Shown here in pieces: positions 14,930 to 22,613 of a DNA stretch of 33,598 nucleotides (positions within the stretch are counted from its first letter, which is position 1; each line of letters opens with the position of its first letter). A program made the translations under genes and the position numbers. Origin of the DNA: Thermoanaerobaculia bacterium (GTDB lineage: Bacteria; Acidobacteriota; Thermoanaerobaculia; Thermoanaerobaculales; Sulfomarinibacteraceae); the NCBI GenBank assembly GCA_027067575.1, contig JAMOVQ010000125.1, positions 1 through 33,598 on the forward strand, given 5' to 3'. The notes under the pieces are model-generated. The model ran no database searches. It was not told the DNA's origin and saw nothing but the letters and a program-made list of their open reading frames with translations.

Positions 14930-16936
14930 TCAGCCGTGACAGGTCTGGCAGAACTCGCCGGGCATCCCGCCCTCGTGACAGGTGGAGCAGGTATCCAGGT
15001 CGAGCCTGTGCTCCAGGAACAGCTCCCCATGGGTCTCGGCGAAGTCGTCCGGGTGCGGCATCTTGATCCCATGGCACTCGTTGCACTCGTCCGGCGTCAG
15101 GGCCACGCCCCCGTGGTGATCGAGCTCCGTGTGGCACGTCAGGCAGTCGATGTCGTGCTTCGCGTGGTTGGCGTGGGACAGCGCCATGCCGTGCCACTCG
15201 ATCTCCTTCGCCGGCCCGGCCAGGTGGCAGGGGGTGCACCGTTCCCGGGACTCCTTCGTATCGTGACACTGCATGCAGGTGTCGAACCCGACCTTCTTCA
15301 CCACGGTGCCCATCGTCTTCCGGAACCCCTTCGGATGCGGGAGCGGCACGCCTTCGTGACAGGTCGAGCACGCCGCCTTGCCCCAGGAGAGCTTGCCGTG
15401 GTCGGAGTACGGCGTGTGGCACGACTCGCAGTCGCCCACGGCCTCGACGTGCCTCGCGTGAGGGAACGCCGTCCCCTCGTACCGGACGGTCACAGGCATC
15501 TGGAGGTGGCACCGGGCGCACTCGTTCGCCGTCAGGCGTTTCGCATCGGCGATCCGCGGGTAGCGGGTTCCCACCTTCGCGAGGGCGAGCGCACGGTTGG
15601 CGTCCGCCACCGCACCGTCCAACAGCCTGACAGCGAAGGTGATGTTGTGCTCGCCGTGGCCGCGCTCCACCTGCCTGAGCCGTGTCGCAGCGTCGCCGAG
15701 CGCCTTCCTCGCCGCCTCGGGGATCCTCCGCCCCCGCAGGGCGCTCCGTGCACCGGAGACCGCCGAACGGGCCGCCCGGAGGTCCCGTCTCAGGATCGCC
15801 GACCACTGGTGGAGGATCCGGTCGTACCCGGGACCGTGGCAATCGTTGCACGCCTTCGCCGAGGGCTTTCGAACGTCGCCGTCGGGGCCCGTGCTCCAGC
15901 CCGAGTGGCACCCCTCGCAGTGGACGTGGACCTTCGCCATGGGGTCTGGTGCGACCTCCGACGACGGGCGGGCCGCATCCAGGCCCAGGTAGAGGCTCCG
16001 CTCGGCCTGGTGGACGTTGCGATGGCAGTCGGCACAGCTGGCGTCGTCCGCCACCGTGATCGGGTGGACCCGGTGCTCGATCGGGTGGTGGCAGAAGGTG
16101 CAGGCGAACCCGCGCCGGAGCACGTGTTCCGAATGGACCAGCTCCACATCGTCGAACTTCGCGTCGCGGTCCCCCGCCGGATGGCAGGCCACGCACCGCT
16201 CGCGGTCCACCGCACCGTCACCCCGGGTGACGTCCGCGTGGCATCCGGTGCACTCCATCTTCCGATCCACCACCATGGTGTGGTCGTACCGTGCGTCGCC
16301 CTTCAACCGGTCGGCCTCGTGACAGAGACGGCAGCGTGAGATGTCCTCCTCCCACTTGAGACCCCTGAAGTGGCAGGTCGTGCAGCTCGTCGTGTCCACC
16401 GGCTTCTCGTGGCCGTGCACGACCTGCTGGTGGCAGGTCGTGCAGGCGAGCAGGATCCCCCGTTTCTTCTGCTCCAGGTGGGAAGCGTGGGAGAACCGGA
16501 CACCGTGCCACACGACATCCCCCTTCTCGCCGAGAATCTCGGCGTGGCACCCATCCTGGGCGCACGAGCGGTTCCCCGGGAACCGGAACGCGTCCGTCGT
16601 GTGGACGCCCGTCATCCGGTCCACGATCAGCGAGATCGCCACCCCCTCCTGACGGGCCGACCCGCCGATCCCCGGCGGGAAGTGGCATTCGGAGCAGGCG
16701 ACGTCCTTGTGGCTCGACGCCGCCCAGGAGCTCGAGTATTCACCGAGCCACGGGAAGAGCCGGTAGAACCCCGGGCTCGACGTCGCCCGCAGGGCGAGCC
16801 ATCCCACGACGGCCACGATGGCGATCACGACCGCCGTACCAAGGACGAGACGCCTCAGCCGCGCCCTGTCCTGTTCCCGGTTCTCCCGCTCCTGCCCGTC
16901 GAGCTCCGAACCCCCACCCTGTGCACTCGTCTCCAT
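14930..16936 (-). CDS. Membrane-anchored multihaem cytochrome c with 20 haem sites
   Basis: This 668-residue protein has one N-terminal helix (about 30-50) and a periplasmic remainder with 19 CXXCH motifs plus one CX4CH (CAQDGCH, about 126). Eleven sites lie before a haem-free helical segment (about 370-455, containing GHGEHNITFAVRLL) and nine after it. The segment after the anchor, SSPGF...SSWAASSHKDVACSECHFPPG, reads like a NapC/NirT quinol dehydrogenase but has lost the first haem motif. The helical insert recalls those of multihaem nitrite and tetrathionate reductases; that is inference. The likely role is periplasmic electron transfer. The ATG at 16936 has GGAGG upstream; a GTG one codon earlier is too close. 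It has its own promoter at 16976-17004. Confidence 0.92.
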   Translation of the reverse strand: METSAQGGGSELDGQERENREQDRARLRRLVLGTAVVIAIVAVVGWLALRATSSPGFYRLFPWLGEYSSSWAASSHKDVACSECHFPPGIGGSARQEGVAISLIVDRMTGVHTTDAFRFPGNRSCAQDGCHAEILGEKGDVVWHGVRFSHASHLEQKKRGILLACTTCHQQVVHGHEKPVDTTSCTTCHFRGLKWEEDISRCRLCHEADRLKGDARYDHTMVVDRKMECTGCHADVTRGDGAVDRERCVACHPAGDRDAKFDDVELVHSEHVLRRGFACTFCHHPIEHRVHPITVADDASCADCHRNVHQAERSLYLGLDAARPSSEVAPDPMAKVHVHCEGCHSGWSTGPDGDVRKPSAKACNDCHGPGYDRILHQWSAILRRDLRAARSAVSGARSALRGRRIPEAARKALGDAATRLRQVERGHGEHNITFAVRLLDGAVADANRALALAKVGTRYPRIADAKRLTANECARCHLQMPVTVRYEGTAFPHARHVEAVGDCESCHTPYSDHGKLSWGKAACSTCHEGVPLPHPKGFRKTMGTVVKKVGFDTCMQCHDTKESRERCTPCHLAGPAKEIEWHGMALSHANHAKHDIDCLTCHTELDHHGGVALTPDECNECHGIKMPHPDDFAETHGELFLEHRLDLDTCSTCHEGGMPGEFCQTCHG

Positions 16937-16975
16937 CACGGCCTCCGCGGGGCCTCGCCCCCTGGTGTCGGGTGC

Positions 16976-17004
16976 ATCGTAGGCGATTGTGAAAACCTGC
17001 GCAA
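16976..17004 (-). promoter_or_regulatory. Sigma70-type promoter of the 20-haem cytochrome gene
   Basis: On the minus strand, TTGCGC (16999-17004), 17-base spacer, TACGAT (16976-16981). It lies between the terminator of the 23-haem gene and the 20-haem start codon, so the two cytochromes can be regulated separately. Confidence 0.6.
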
Positions 17005-17038
17005 TGATTTCGACAGTGGCGCAACCGCAGGGAAACAG

Positions 17039-17062
17039 GAAGGGCGCCCGGAGGCGCCCTTC
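17039..17062 (-). terminator. Rho-independent terminator after the 23-haem fusion gene
   Basis: A perfect 10-pair stem, GAAGGGCGCC (17039-17048) with GGCGCCCTTC (17053-17062), and a four-base loop. On the minus strand it is followed by a loosely T-rich stretch, TCCTGTTTCCC. It starts 21 bases after the stop codon. Confidence 0.7.
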
Positions 17063-17083
17063 AGAAACGTCACACGGACATGC

Positions 17084-20000
17084 TCACCGGTAGCTGAACA
17101 GCATGGCGTACAGGATAGCCAGGATCAGCGAGAGTCCGATCGTCAGCGCGGTGAACCCGAAGATCCGAATCCACTTGAGCTTCTTCCGGGGCATTGGCCC
17201 GGCGATCCGCGCTTCGGGCTCGCCGCTGGCCAGCAGCTGCTCGTACTCGCCCGGCTTGTCGTGTTCGAGCTCCTCCACGGGAACTCGGCCCGTGAAGATC
17301 ACCGGATCCATCGGGAACTTGTCCGGCCGGAAATGGGTGTTGAAGAAGTGGATCGTGAAGATGAACGCCACCGCCAGAAGCGCCTCGTCGCTGTGGACGA
17401 TGGTGGCCACGTTGATCATCCATCCCGGCAAGAACCGCGTGAAGAACGTCGGGAACCACAGCATCAGTCCGGTGGAGCCGATGACGAAGACGCCCCAGAA
17501 GACGGCGAAGTAGTCGAACTTCTCCCAGTAGGTCCAGCGCCCGAACCGGGGGCGCTCCCCGCGGCCGAAGAACCACCGGACGTGCTGCCAGAACTCCTTG
17601 AGATCCCGCAGGGTGAACATCATGGAATCGGGCCCGAAGATGAACTCGATCCACCCCTTGCCCGACTCCCGCTTCATCCGGAAGATCTGCCGGACATGGT
17701 AGAGGAACAGGGCGATCAGCACCACGGCTGCGAACCGGTGCAGGACGCCGGTGACCGCGAACCCGCCGAGTACATGGGAGACGGTCTTGGCCCATCCGGC
17801 GTAGGAGAACTTGAGCGTCATGCCGGTGATGGCCAGGGTGAAGAAGCTCAGCATCATCACCACGTGCATGATCCGCTGCTCCAGGGTAAACCGGACGTAG
17901 AACCGGTCCTTCTTGACCTCACGGACGTGCCGCCAGGTGCCGCGGGTGCGCCACAGGCGGTACAGCCAGAGGAGTGTGTGGAGCGTGAAGAAGACGAGCG
18001 TCCCCACGAGCAACGCGGTCATGAACAGGAAGACGAAGTAGAGGTACGGATACTTCTTCGGGTTGTGGTGAGTCGCGTGGGTCAGGTACCCGGCGAACTG
18101 GCGGTGTGCGCCCGGGTGGCAGGTCGCGCAGGTCTGGACGACGTTCTCGTACGACAGCGTCGAGCGTGGATCCTCGGGCGGCAGGATGTTGTGGACGCCA
18201 TGGCAGTCCGAGCACTTGGCCGCCCCCTCGTCGCCGAGCCTGGAGACCTTGCCGTGGACCGTCTCGAAATAGGTCTCCATCTCGGGCTCGTGACACCGCC
18301 CGCACTGCTCCATCATCATGGTCCGGAACCCCTTGACGTCGGTCCGGCTGATGGTGTGGGACGTGTGGCAGTCCTCGCAGGTCGGGAGCTTCTCGGGATG
18401 TTTCGCCCCGTTGCCCGGCCAGTGGATGCTCTTCTTGAACTCCTCCTCGATCCCCTTGTGGCAGGTGCCGCAGGTGTCGGCCAGGTGCTTCGGGTTGATC
18501 GAGGAGTCCGGATCGGACTTCGGCAGCTCCCGGTGGGCGGTATGGCAGTCGGTGCAGGTGGCCGACACCACGAGCCCCGCCTCCAGGACACCCTGACCGT
18601 GGATGCTGTCCCGGTAGCTCTGGACGATGTCGGGAACGTCCGTCTCGATCCGCTTCGCGGCCAGCCCGCCGGCGGCGTGGCACCGGCCGCACAGGTCGGG
18701 CACGTTGCGCGCGAAGGTCGGAGAGGTGGGCAGCCTGTGGCTCAGCGTCGCGTGGGGATCGTGACACGTCCGGCAGGTCGGCGCGTCGGGGTCGCCCATC
18801 GCCGCAAGCTTCCCATGGGAGCTCTTGCTGTAGTCGGTGACCACGGCGGCGTGGCAGACACTACAGTCCACGGGGTTCTCGATGGCGGCGCACGGCCGCT
18901 TGAGCGCCGAGCTGACCTCGGTGTGGCACTGGGCGCACGCTACCGTCGCGTGACTCGACGTGTTGTACCGCTCCTCGTCCACGAACAGGGAGACCGTCTT
19001 CCCATCCCGCACGACCGAGAGGTTCGGGTCGCCGTGGCACCCCATGCACTCCTTGTTCGCCACCCGGGTCGGATTGGCGGGGGCCCGCCGGATCTTGTGC
19101 GGCTGGTGGCAGTCGATGCACGCCGGGATCTTGTGAGGCGCCTCCTCCCAGAGCCGGCCCTCGATCACCTTGACGTGGACCTTCTCGATCTGGGCGTGGC
19201 ACCGCGTGCACGTCTTCGCCACGTTCTTCGGGTTGATGCTGGAGTCGGGGTCCGAGTGGTCGAGGATCAGGTGGGAGTTGTGGCACGAGGTGCAGACCGC
19301 CGTGACGGTCAACCCTTTCTTGAACAGTCCCTCACCGTGGATCGACAGCGAGTAGTTCTCCAGGATCCGGTCCTGCGGGATGTTCCGCTCCAGCGAGACC
19401 TTCGACCCCTCGTGGTGACACCGCCCGCACAGGAGCGGGACGTTCATTACGTTGGTGGGCGAAGCCGGATGCGATTTCGGAAGGATTTCGTGGTGAGAGT
19501 GGCAGGTGATACAGCTGGGCGCCAGCGGATCACCCTTGAGCGCAGCCTTTGCGTGGACGCTCCGTTTCTGCTCCGCGACCTCCTTCGGATGGCAGGCGAC
19601 GCAAATCGCCAGCTCGGCCTTCTCGTTCCGGGGCTTGCTGACGTCGTGCCCCTTGTGGCAGTCCACGCAGCTCGCCCGCGGCACGTTCTCGCCGTGGGCC
19701 CCGTGAGCGCCCCGCTCAACCTGCCGAACCTGGGCCGCGTGGCACTGTCCGCAGAGCGACTCGGCGTTGGCCGGGTTGACGGGGGACGCCGGATCGCGCG
19801 GCGGCAGGACGTCGTGGTGGCCATGGCACCGGACGCACGCCGCCGAGGCCTCGCGCCGGTCCTTCGCCCACTTTCCATGGGGACCACGGGCCAGCTCGTC
19901 CTCGACATCCTCGTGGCAGAGAACGCACCGGACCGGCTGGACCTCCTCCGCGTGCGGGAAGTCGGACCCCTCCAGGTCCGAGTGGCAGGCGATGCACATG

Positions 20001-20248
20001 AGCTCGCCGTGGGCCGAATGTGAGAACGCCTCGCCGTCGACGAAGACAGAGATCTCCTCTCCGCTCCGCTCACCGGTGAGATCGCGATCCGAATGACAGG
20101 TCAGGCAGTCGTCGTTCGTCTGCGCCAGGACGGGAACCGGGAACCCGAGAACCGCCAGGGCGAACACCACCGGCAGCAGACGGACCCATCCACGCCCTCC
20201 CCCCGGGCGATCGTGTCTCCCCACCACGCTCGTCACCTCCACCTTCAT
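17084..20248 (-). CDS. 23-haem cytochrome c fused to a membrane cytochrome b domain
   Basis: This 1054-residue protein has a signal peptide (cleavage about VLA-QT, residue 42). Residues 48-711 hold 23 CXXCH motifs in the periplasm. A membrane helix at about 735-765 leads to a five- or six-helix cytochrome b domain (790-1052) resembling formate dehydrogenase gamma/HydC, with candidate haem-b ligands His795, His837, His851, His952 and His967. The architecture matches CbcL-type quinol:cytochrome oxidoreductases of Geobacter, but with far more haems. Residues about 48-385 and 401-631 are diverged duplicates; SDPDSSINPK occurs in both. The likely role is passing electrons between quinone and periplasmic carriers. 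GGAGAGGG precedes the ATG. A terminator follows, and a promoter lies upstream at 20278-20306. Confidence 0.93.
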   Translation of the reverse strand: MKVEVTSVVGRHDRPGGGRGWVRLLPVVFALAVLGFPVPVLAQTNDDCLTCHSDRDLTGERSGEEISVFVDGEAFSHSAHGELMCIACHSDLEGSDFPHAEEVQPVRCVLCHEDVEDELARGPHGKWAKDRREASAACVRCHGHHDVLPPRDPASPVNPANAESLCGQCHAAQVRQVERGAHGAHGENVPRASCVDCHKGHDVSKPRNEKAELAICVACHPKEVAEQKRSVHAKAALKGDPLAPSCITCHSHHEILPKSHPASPTNVMNVPLLCGRCHHEGSKVSLERNIPQDRILENYSLSIHGEGLFKKGLTVTAVCTSCHNSHLILDHSDPDSSINPKNVAKTCTRCHAQIEKVHVKVIEGRLWEEAPHKIPACIDCHQPHKIRRAPANPTRVANKECMGCHGDPNLSVVRDGKTVSLFVDEERYNTSSHATVACAQCHTEVSSALKRPCAAIENPVDCSVCHAAVVTDYSKSSHGKLAAMGDPDAPTCRTCHDPHATLSHRLPTSPTFARNVPDLCGRCHAAGGLAAKRIETDVPDIVQSYRDSIHGQGVLEAGLVVSATCTDCHTAHRELPKSDPDSSINPKHLADTCGTCHKGIEEEFKKSIHWPGNGAKHPEKLPTCEDCHTSHTISRTDVKGFRTMMMEQCGRCHEPEMETYFETVHGKVSRLGDEGAAKCSDCHGVHNILPPEDPRSTLSYENVVQTCATCHPGAHRQFAGYLTHATHHNPKKYPYLYFVFLFMTALLVGTLVFFTLHTLLWLYRLWRTRGTWRHVREVKKDRFYVRFTLEQRIMHVVMMLSFFTLAITGMTLKFSYAGWAKTVSHVLGGFAVTGVLHRFAAVVLIALFLYHVRQIFRMKRESGKGWIEFIFGPDSMMFTLRDLKEFWQHVRWFFGRGERPRFGRWTYWEKFDYFAVFWGVFVIGSTGLMLWFPTFFTRFLPGWMINVATIVHSDEALLAVAFIFTIHFFNTHFRPDKFPMDPVIFTGRVPVEELEHDKPGEYEQLLASGEPEARIAGPMPRKKLKWIRIFGFTALTIGLSLILAILYAMLFSYR

Positions 20249-20277
20249 CCCTCTCCCGGCTCCGCCGGATCGCGATC

Positions 20278-20306
20278 ACCCTATCGCCACACAGTCAAGA
20301 TTGCAA
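20278..20306 (-). promoter_or_regulatory. Candidate promoter of the 23-haem fusion gene
   Basis: On the minus strand, TTGCAA (20301-20306), 17-base spacer, TAGGGT (20278-20283). A second -35-like box, TTGACT (20293-20298), lies inside the spacer but has no matching -10. Confidence 0.5.
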
Positions 20307-20327
20307 GTCTTCTCAAACAATCGAACA

Positions 20328-20342
20328 TGAGATTACATCTCA
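20328..20342. promoter_or_regulatory. Palindrome upstream of the 23-haem gene, possible operator
   Basis: TGAGAT-TAC-ATCTCA, a perfect 6-3-6 inverted repeat, lies about 65 bases upstream of the predicted transcription start and overlaps the stop codon of the radical SAM gene. Read on the minus strand, its GAGATGTAATC core is shared, with one change, by the region before the 11-haem operon at 29661-29671. The surrounding 60 bases are AT-richer than the rest of the window. Confidence 0.4.
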
Positions 20343-21415
20343 CCACCCCCCCCCATTGCACCCGGGTGCTTCCAGAGCCCGGGGACCGGTAGACCGCAGT
20401 CGGGGCAGGTCCCGTCCGGCCGCACGCGGTTCGAGAGCACGCGGAAGCCGTGCCGCGAGACGAGCAGCGCACCGCACGCCGAACACCGGGTGTCCTCTCC
20501 CCCCTCGATCAGCCCCGGGAGGTTCCCGGCGTAGACGAACCGGAGGCCCTCCCTCCGGCCGGTCTCCCACGCCCGCACCAGCGTCTCCGGCGGAGTCGCC
20601 CCCCGGTCGGTCACCCGGTAGTCCGGGTGGAACGCCGTGACGTGCCATGGAATGTCCGGGGAGACCGAGACGAGGAACCGTGCAGCGTCCCGGAGCTCGG
20701 CGGGATCGTCGTTGAACCCGGGCACCACCAGAGTGACCACCTCGACCCAGAACCCGGCCGAATGTGCCCGGCGAATCGTGTCCAGGACGGCGTCGAGGTG
20801 CCCGCCCAGCGAACGGTACCCCCTGGGTCTCATGGTCTTGAGGTCGATCTTCATCATGTCCATCACGGGCCGGAGGTACTCGAGCACATCGGGCGTGGCA
20901 TGACCGTTGGAAACGAACCCCGTCAGCAGCCCTTCCGGCCGCGCCCGCTTGAAGATCGACCGGGCCCACTCCGCCGTGATCAGTGGCTCGTTGTACGTCG
21001 AGACGACTGCGGCCGCTCCCGCCTCCAGAGCGGTCCGGACCAGCCCGTCCTCCGTGACGGGCTGGATCCGGGCCGTGGCCCTAGGGTCCCGAAGCGTCTG
21101 GGAGGTCAACCAGTTCTGGCAGAAAGGGCAGCGCATGTCACAGCCGAGCATCCCGAAGGAGAACGCCGCAGCCCCCGGGATGACATGGAAGAACGGCTTC
21201 TTCTCGATGGGGTCGAGCGCCACCCCCGCCGTGTACCCCCACGGAACGCGGAGTGACTCCCCCTCGCGAAAACGCACGCGGCACGCGCCGCGGCGGCCGT
21301 CCGCCAGGAGACAGCGATGGGCGCACGCCACGCACCGGAGCTTCCCCGAACGGTGCGGCCGCGCCAGCTCCGCCGAGTGCCTGGTGTACCGGTCGAGAAC
21401 AGTGCCAGCCTTCAT
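20333..21415 (-). CDS. amrS: AmmeMemoRadiSam system radical SAM enzyme
   Basis: This 360-residue protein has the radical SAM cluster motif CDMRCPFCQN (Cys92, Cys96, Cys99), an N-terminal cysteine-rich segment (CVACAHRCLL) and a C-terminal zinc-ribbon-like CSAC/CPDC pair. The blocks GVALDPIEKKPFFH, STYNEPLI and KIDLKTMRPRGY match the pyruvate-formate-lyase-activase-like branch called AmmeMemoRadiSam. Its substrate is unsettled; partners of the Memo and AMMECR1 type are not in this window. The start has GGAGGATCCG upstream. It reads toward the cytochrome cluster, with 84 bases between, which contain a separate promoter. Confidence 0.87.
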   Translation of the reverse strand: MKAGTVLDRYTRHSAELARPHRSGKLRCVACAHRCLLADGRRGACRVRFREGESLRVPWGYTAGVALDPIEKKPFFHVIPGAAAFSFGMLGCDMRCPFCQNWLTSQTLRDPRATARIQPVTEDGLVRTALEAGAAAVVSTYNEPLITAEWARSIFKRARPEGLLTGFVSNGHATPDVLEYLRPVMDMMKIDLKTMRPRGYRSLGGHLDAVLDTIRRAHSAGFWVEVVTLVVPGFNDDPAELRDAARFLVSVSPDIPWHVTAFHPDYRVTDRGATPPETLVRAWETGRREGLRFVYAGNLPGLIEGGEDTRCSACGALLVSRHGFRVLSNRVRPDGTCPDCGLPVPGLWKHPGAMGGGGEM

Positions 21416-21476
21416 CGGATCCTCCTTCCACCCTTCAATGTGGGACGCCAGCCTGCATTCCGCACGTCTCGGGCCG

Positions 21477-21485
21477 TGGTACCAT
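21477..21485 (+). promoter_or_regulatory. Extended -10 element for the unknown gene at 21550
   Basis: TGG-TACCAT, identical to the element before the sigma-factor gene. It lies about 65 bases before the start codon and is divergent from the radical SAM gene. Confidence 0.4.
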
Positions 21486-21549
21486 ACCCGCGTCGATCGC
21501 CGGAAGCTGAAGCTGTCGGGCTACCGAACGGCATCGGGGAGGAGACAGG

Positions 21550-22581
21550 ATGAGCGTTCTCGAACAGAATCTCGACGCCTACGCGGTTCTGTCCGACATC
21601 CTGTACATGCTCCGGGCGCGAGTCGGCGAGGCGCTCGAGGAACGGTGCCCGGACGGCTGGTACCGGGATCCGTCCCTCACCGGCGTCGTCGATCGGCTCA
21701 TTGCACGCAAGGAGCGCGAGAAGGCGATCGACTGGTACAGCAGCGAGTATCAGGCCCTGATCGAGTTTGCCTCCTTCGAGGACATCCTGGAAATCCTGGA
21801 GAAGCACGAGGAGCTGGTTCCCCAGCTCAAGACGCTCGTGCCGTCACCGCATCTGCTGCACGCCCGGATGCTCGAGCTCGAGGCGCTCCGCGAGAAGCTC
21901 GCCATGGCACGAGCGATCACGGAGAACGAGCTGTCGTTCCTGACGACCTTCCACCAGCGGTTCCGCAGGGCGCTCGACGAGGACAGATCGACCACGGCCC
22001 CCGCACAGCCGGTCCGCGGACCGGTACCCGTTGAAGCCGTCCCATCTCACGAGGGGCCGCATGGAAGGAACGGGGCTGAGGCGGCAGCGTCCCCGGCGGT
22101 GGATGAGGCAGGGGCCGGGGAAAGACCGGGGAGCGCCCAGCCGGAGCCTTCCACTCCCCCCTCGAAGAAGGGCGGAACACCTCGGTCCGCTCCCGCGGCC
22201 AACCCGGCCAGTCTCCCCTTGGAGAGTGAGCCGGTATCGGCGCCGGCCACCATCACTGCCGCCATCGAGAGCGGTGACACCCAGGAGATCCTCCGGTTCC
22301 TCTACCGTGAGGTGACGGCCATCGCCGACGGACTGTTCTCCTCGAACAGCACCCCGGCCCCAGTCTACTGGAAGGCCGTCCGCGGCAGCCAGTGGTACGA
22401 GAACAACTTCTCGGTCCTGGGCCTCAAGCCTCTCTCCGACTTCTACGCGATCGTCGAGAAGGCGATCGAACGCCGCGAGGAGGGCACGGGCCGTGAGGAG
22501 ATCCAGGAGTTCCTCAAGAACCACAACTTCGCCAAGATCCTCCTCGGTCTCCGTGACATGTTCCAGCAGAACCGGCTGTAG
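21550..22581 (+). CDS. Uncharacterised two-domain protein, N-terminus possibly HEPN/Swt1-like
   Basis: I do not recognise this 343-residue protein with certainty. Residues 1-145 are mostly helical and acidic (YAVLSDILYMLRARVGEALEE and later LLHARMLELEALREKLAMAR); the layout recalls the Swt1-type HEPN domain, but the RNase motif Rx4-6H is absent. Residues about 146-235 are a Pro/Ala/Ser/Glu-rich linker, probably disordered. Residues 236-343 form a second compact domain with WKAVRGSQWYENNFSVLGL and FLKNHNFAKILLGLRDMF. There is no signal peptide or membrane helix, so it is cytoplasmic. GGAGACAGG precedes the ATG. It converges on the transglycosylase gene, so the neighbours give no functional hint. 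Confidence 0.85.
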   Translation: MSVLEQNLDAYAVLSDILYMLRARVGEALEERCPDGWYRDPSLTGVVDRLIARKEREKAIDWYSSEYQALIEFASFEDILEILEKHEELVPQLKTLVPSPHLLHARMLELEALREKLAMARAITENELSFLTTFHQRFRRALDEDRSTTAPAQPVRGPVPVEAVPSHEGPHGRNGAEAAASPAVDEAGAGERPGSAQPEPSTPPSKKGGTPRSAPAANPASLPLESEPVSAPATITAAIESGDTQEILRFLYREVTAIADGLFSSNSTPAPVYWKAVRGSQWYENNFSVLGLKPLSDFYAIVEKAIERREEGTGREEIQEFLKNHNFAKILLGLRDMFQQNRL

Positions 22582-22613
22582 GGAGCACCGGAGAGCTCCT
22601 GCCGAGCGATCGA

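Noticed and set aside
16370-20023. A 1217-residue open frame on the plus strand, antisense to both giant cytochromes
   Set aside because: It has no domain, no ribosome site and an Arg/Pro/Gly-rich, gene-unlike composition. The opposite strand carries signal peptides and 43 haem motifs. GC-rich DNA with biased third positions keeps antisense frames open.
22582-22599. Short hairpin GGAGC/GCTCC between the convergent genes at 22581 and 22614
   Set aside because: Only five pairs with a seven-base loop and no T-tract; too weak to call.
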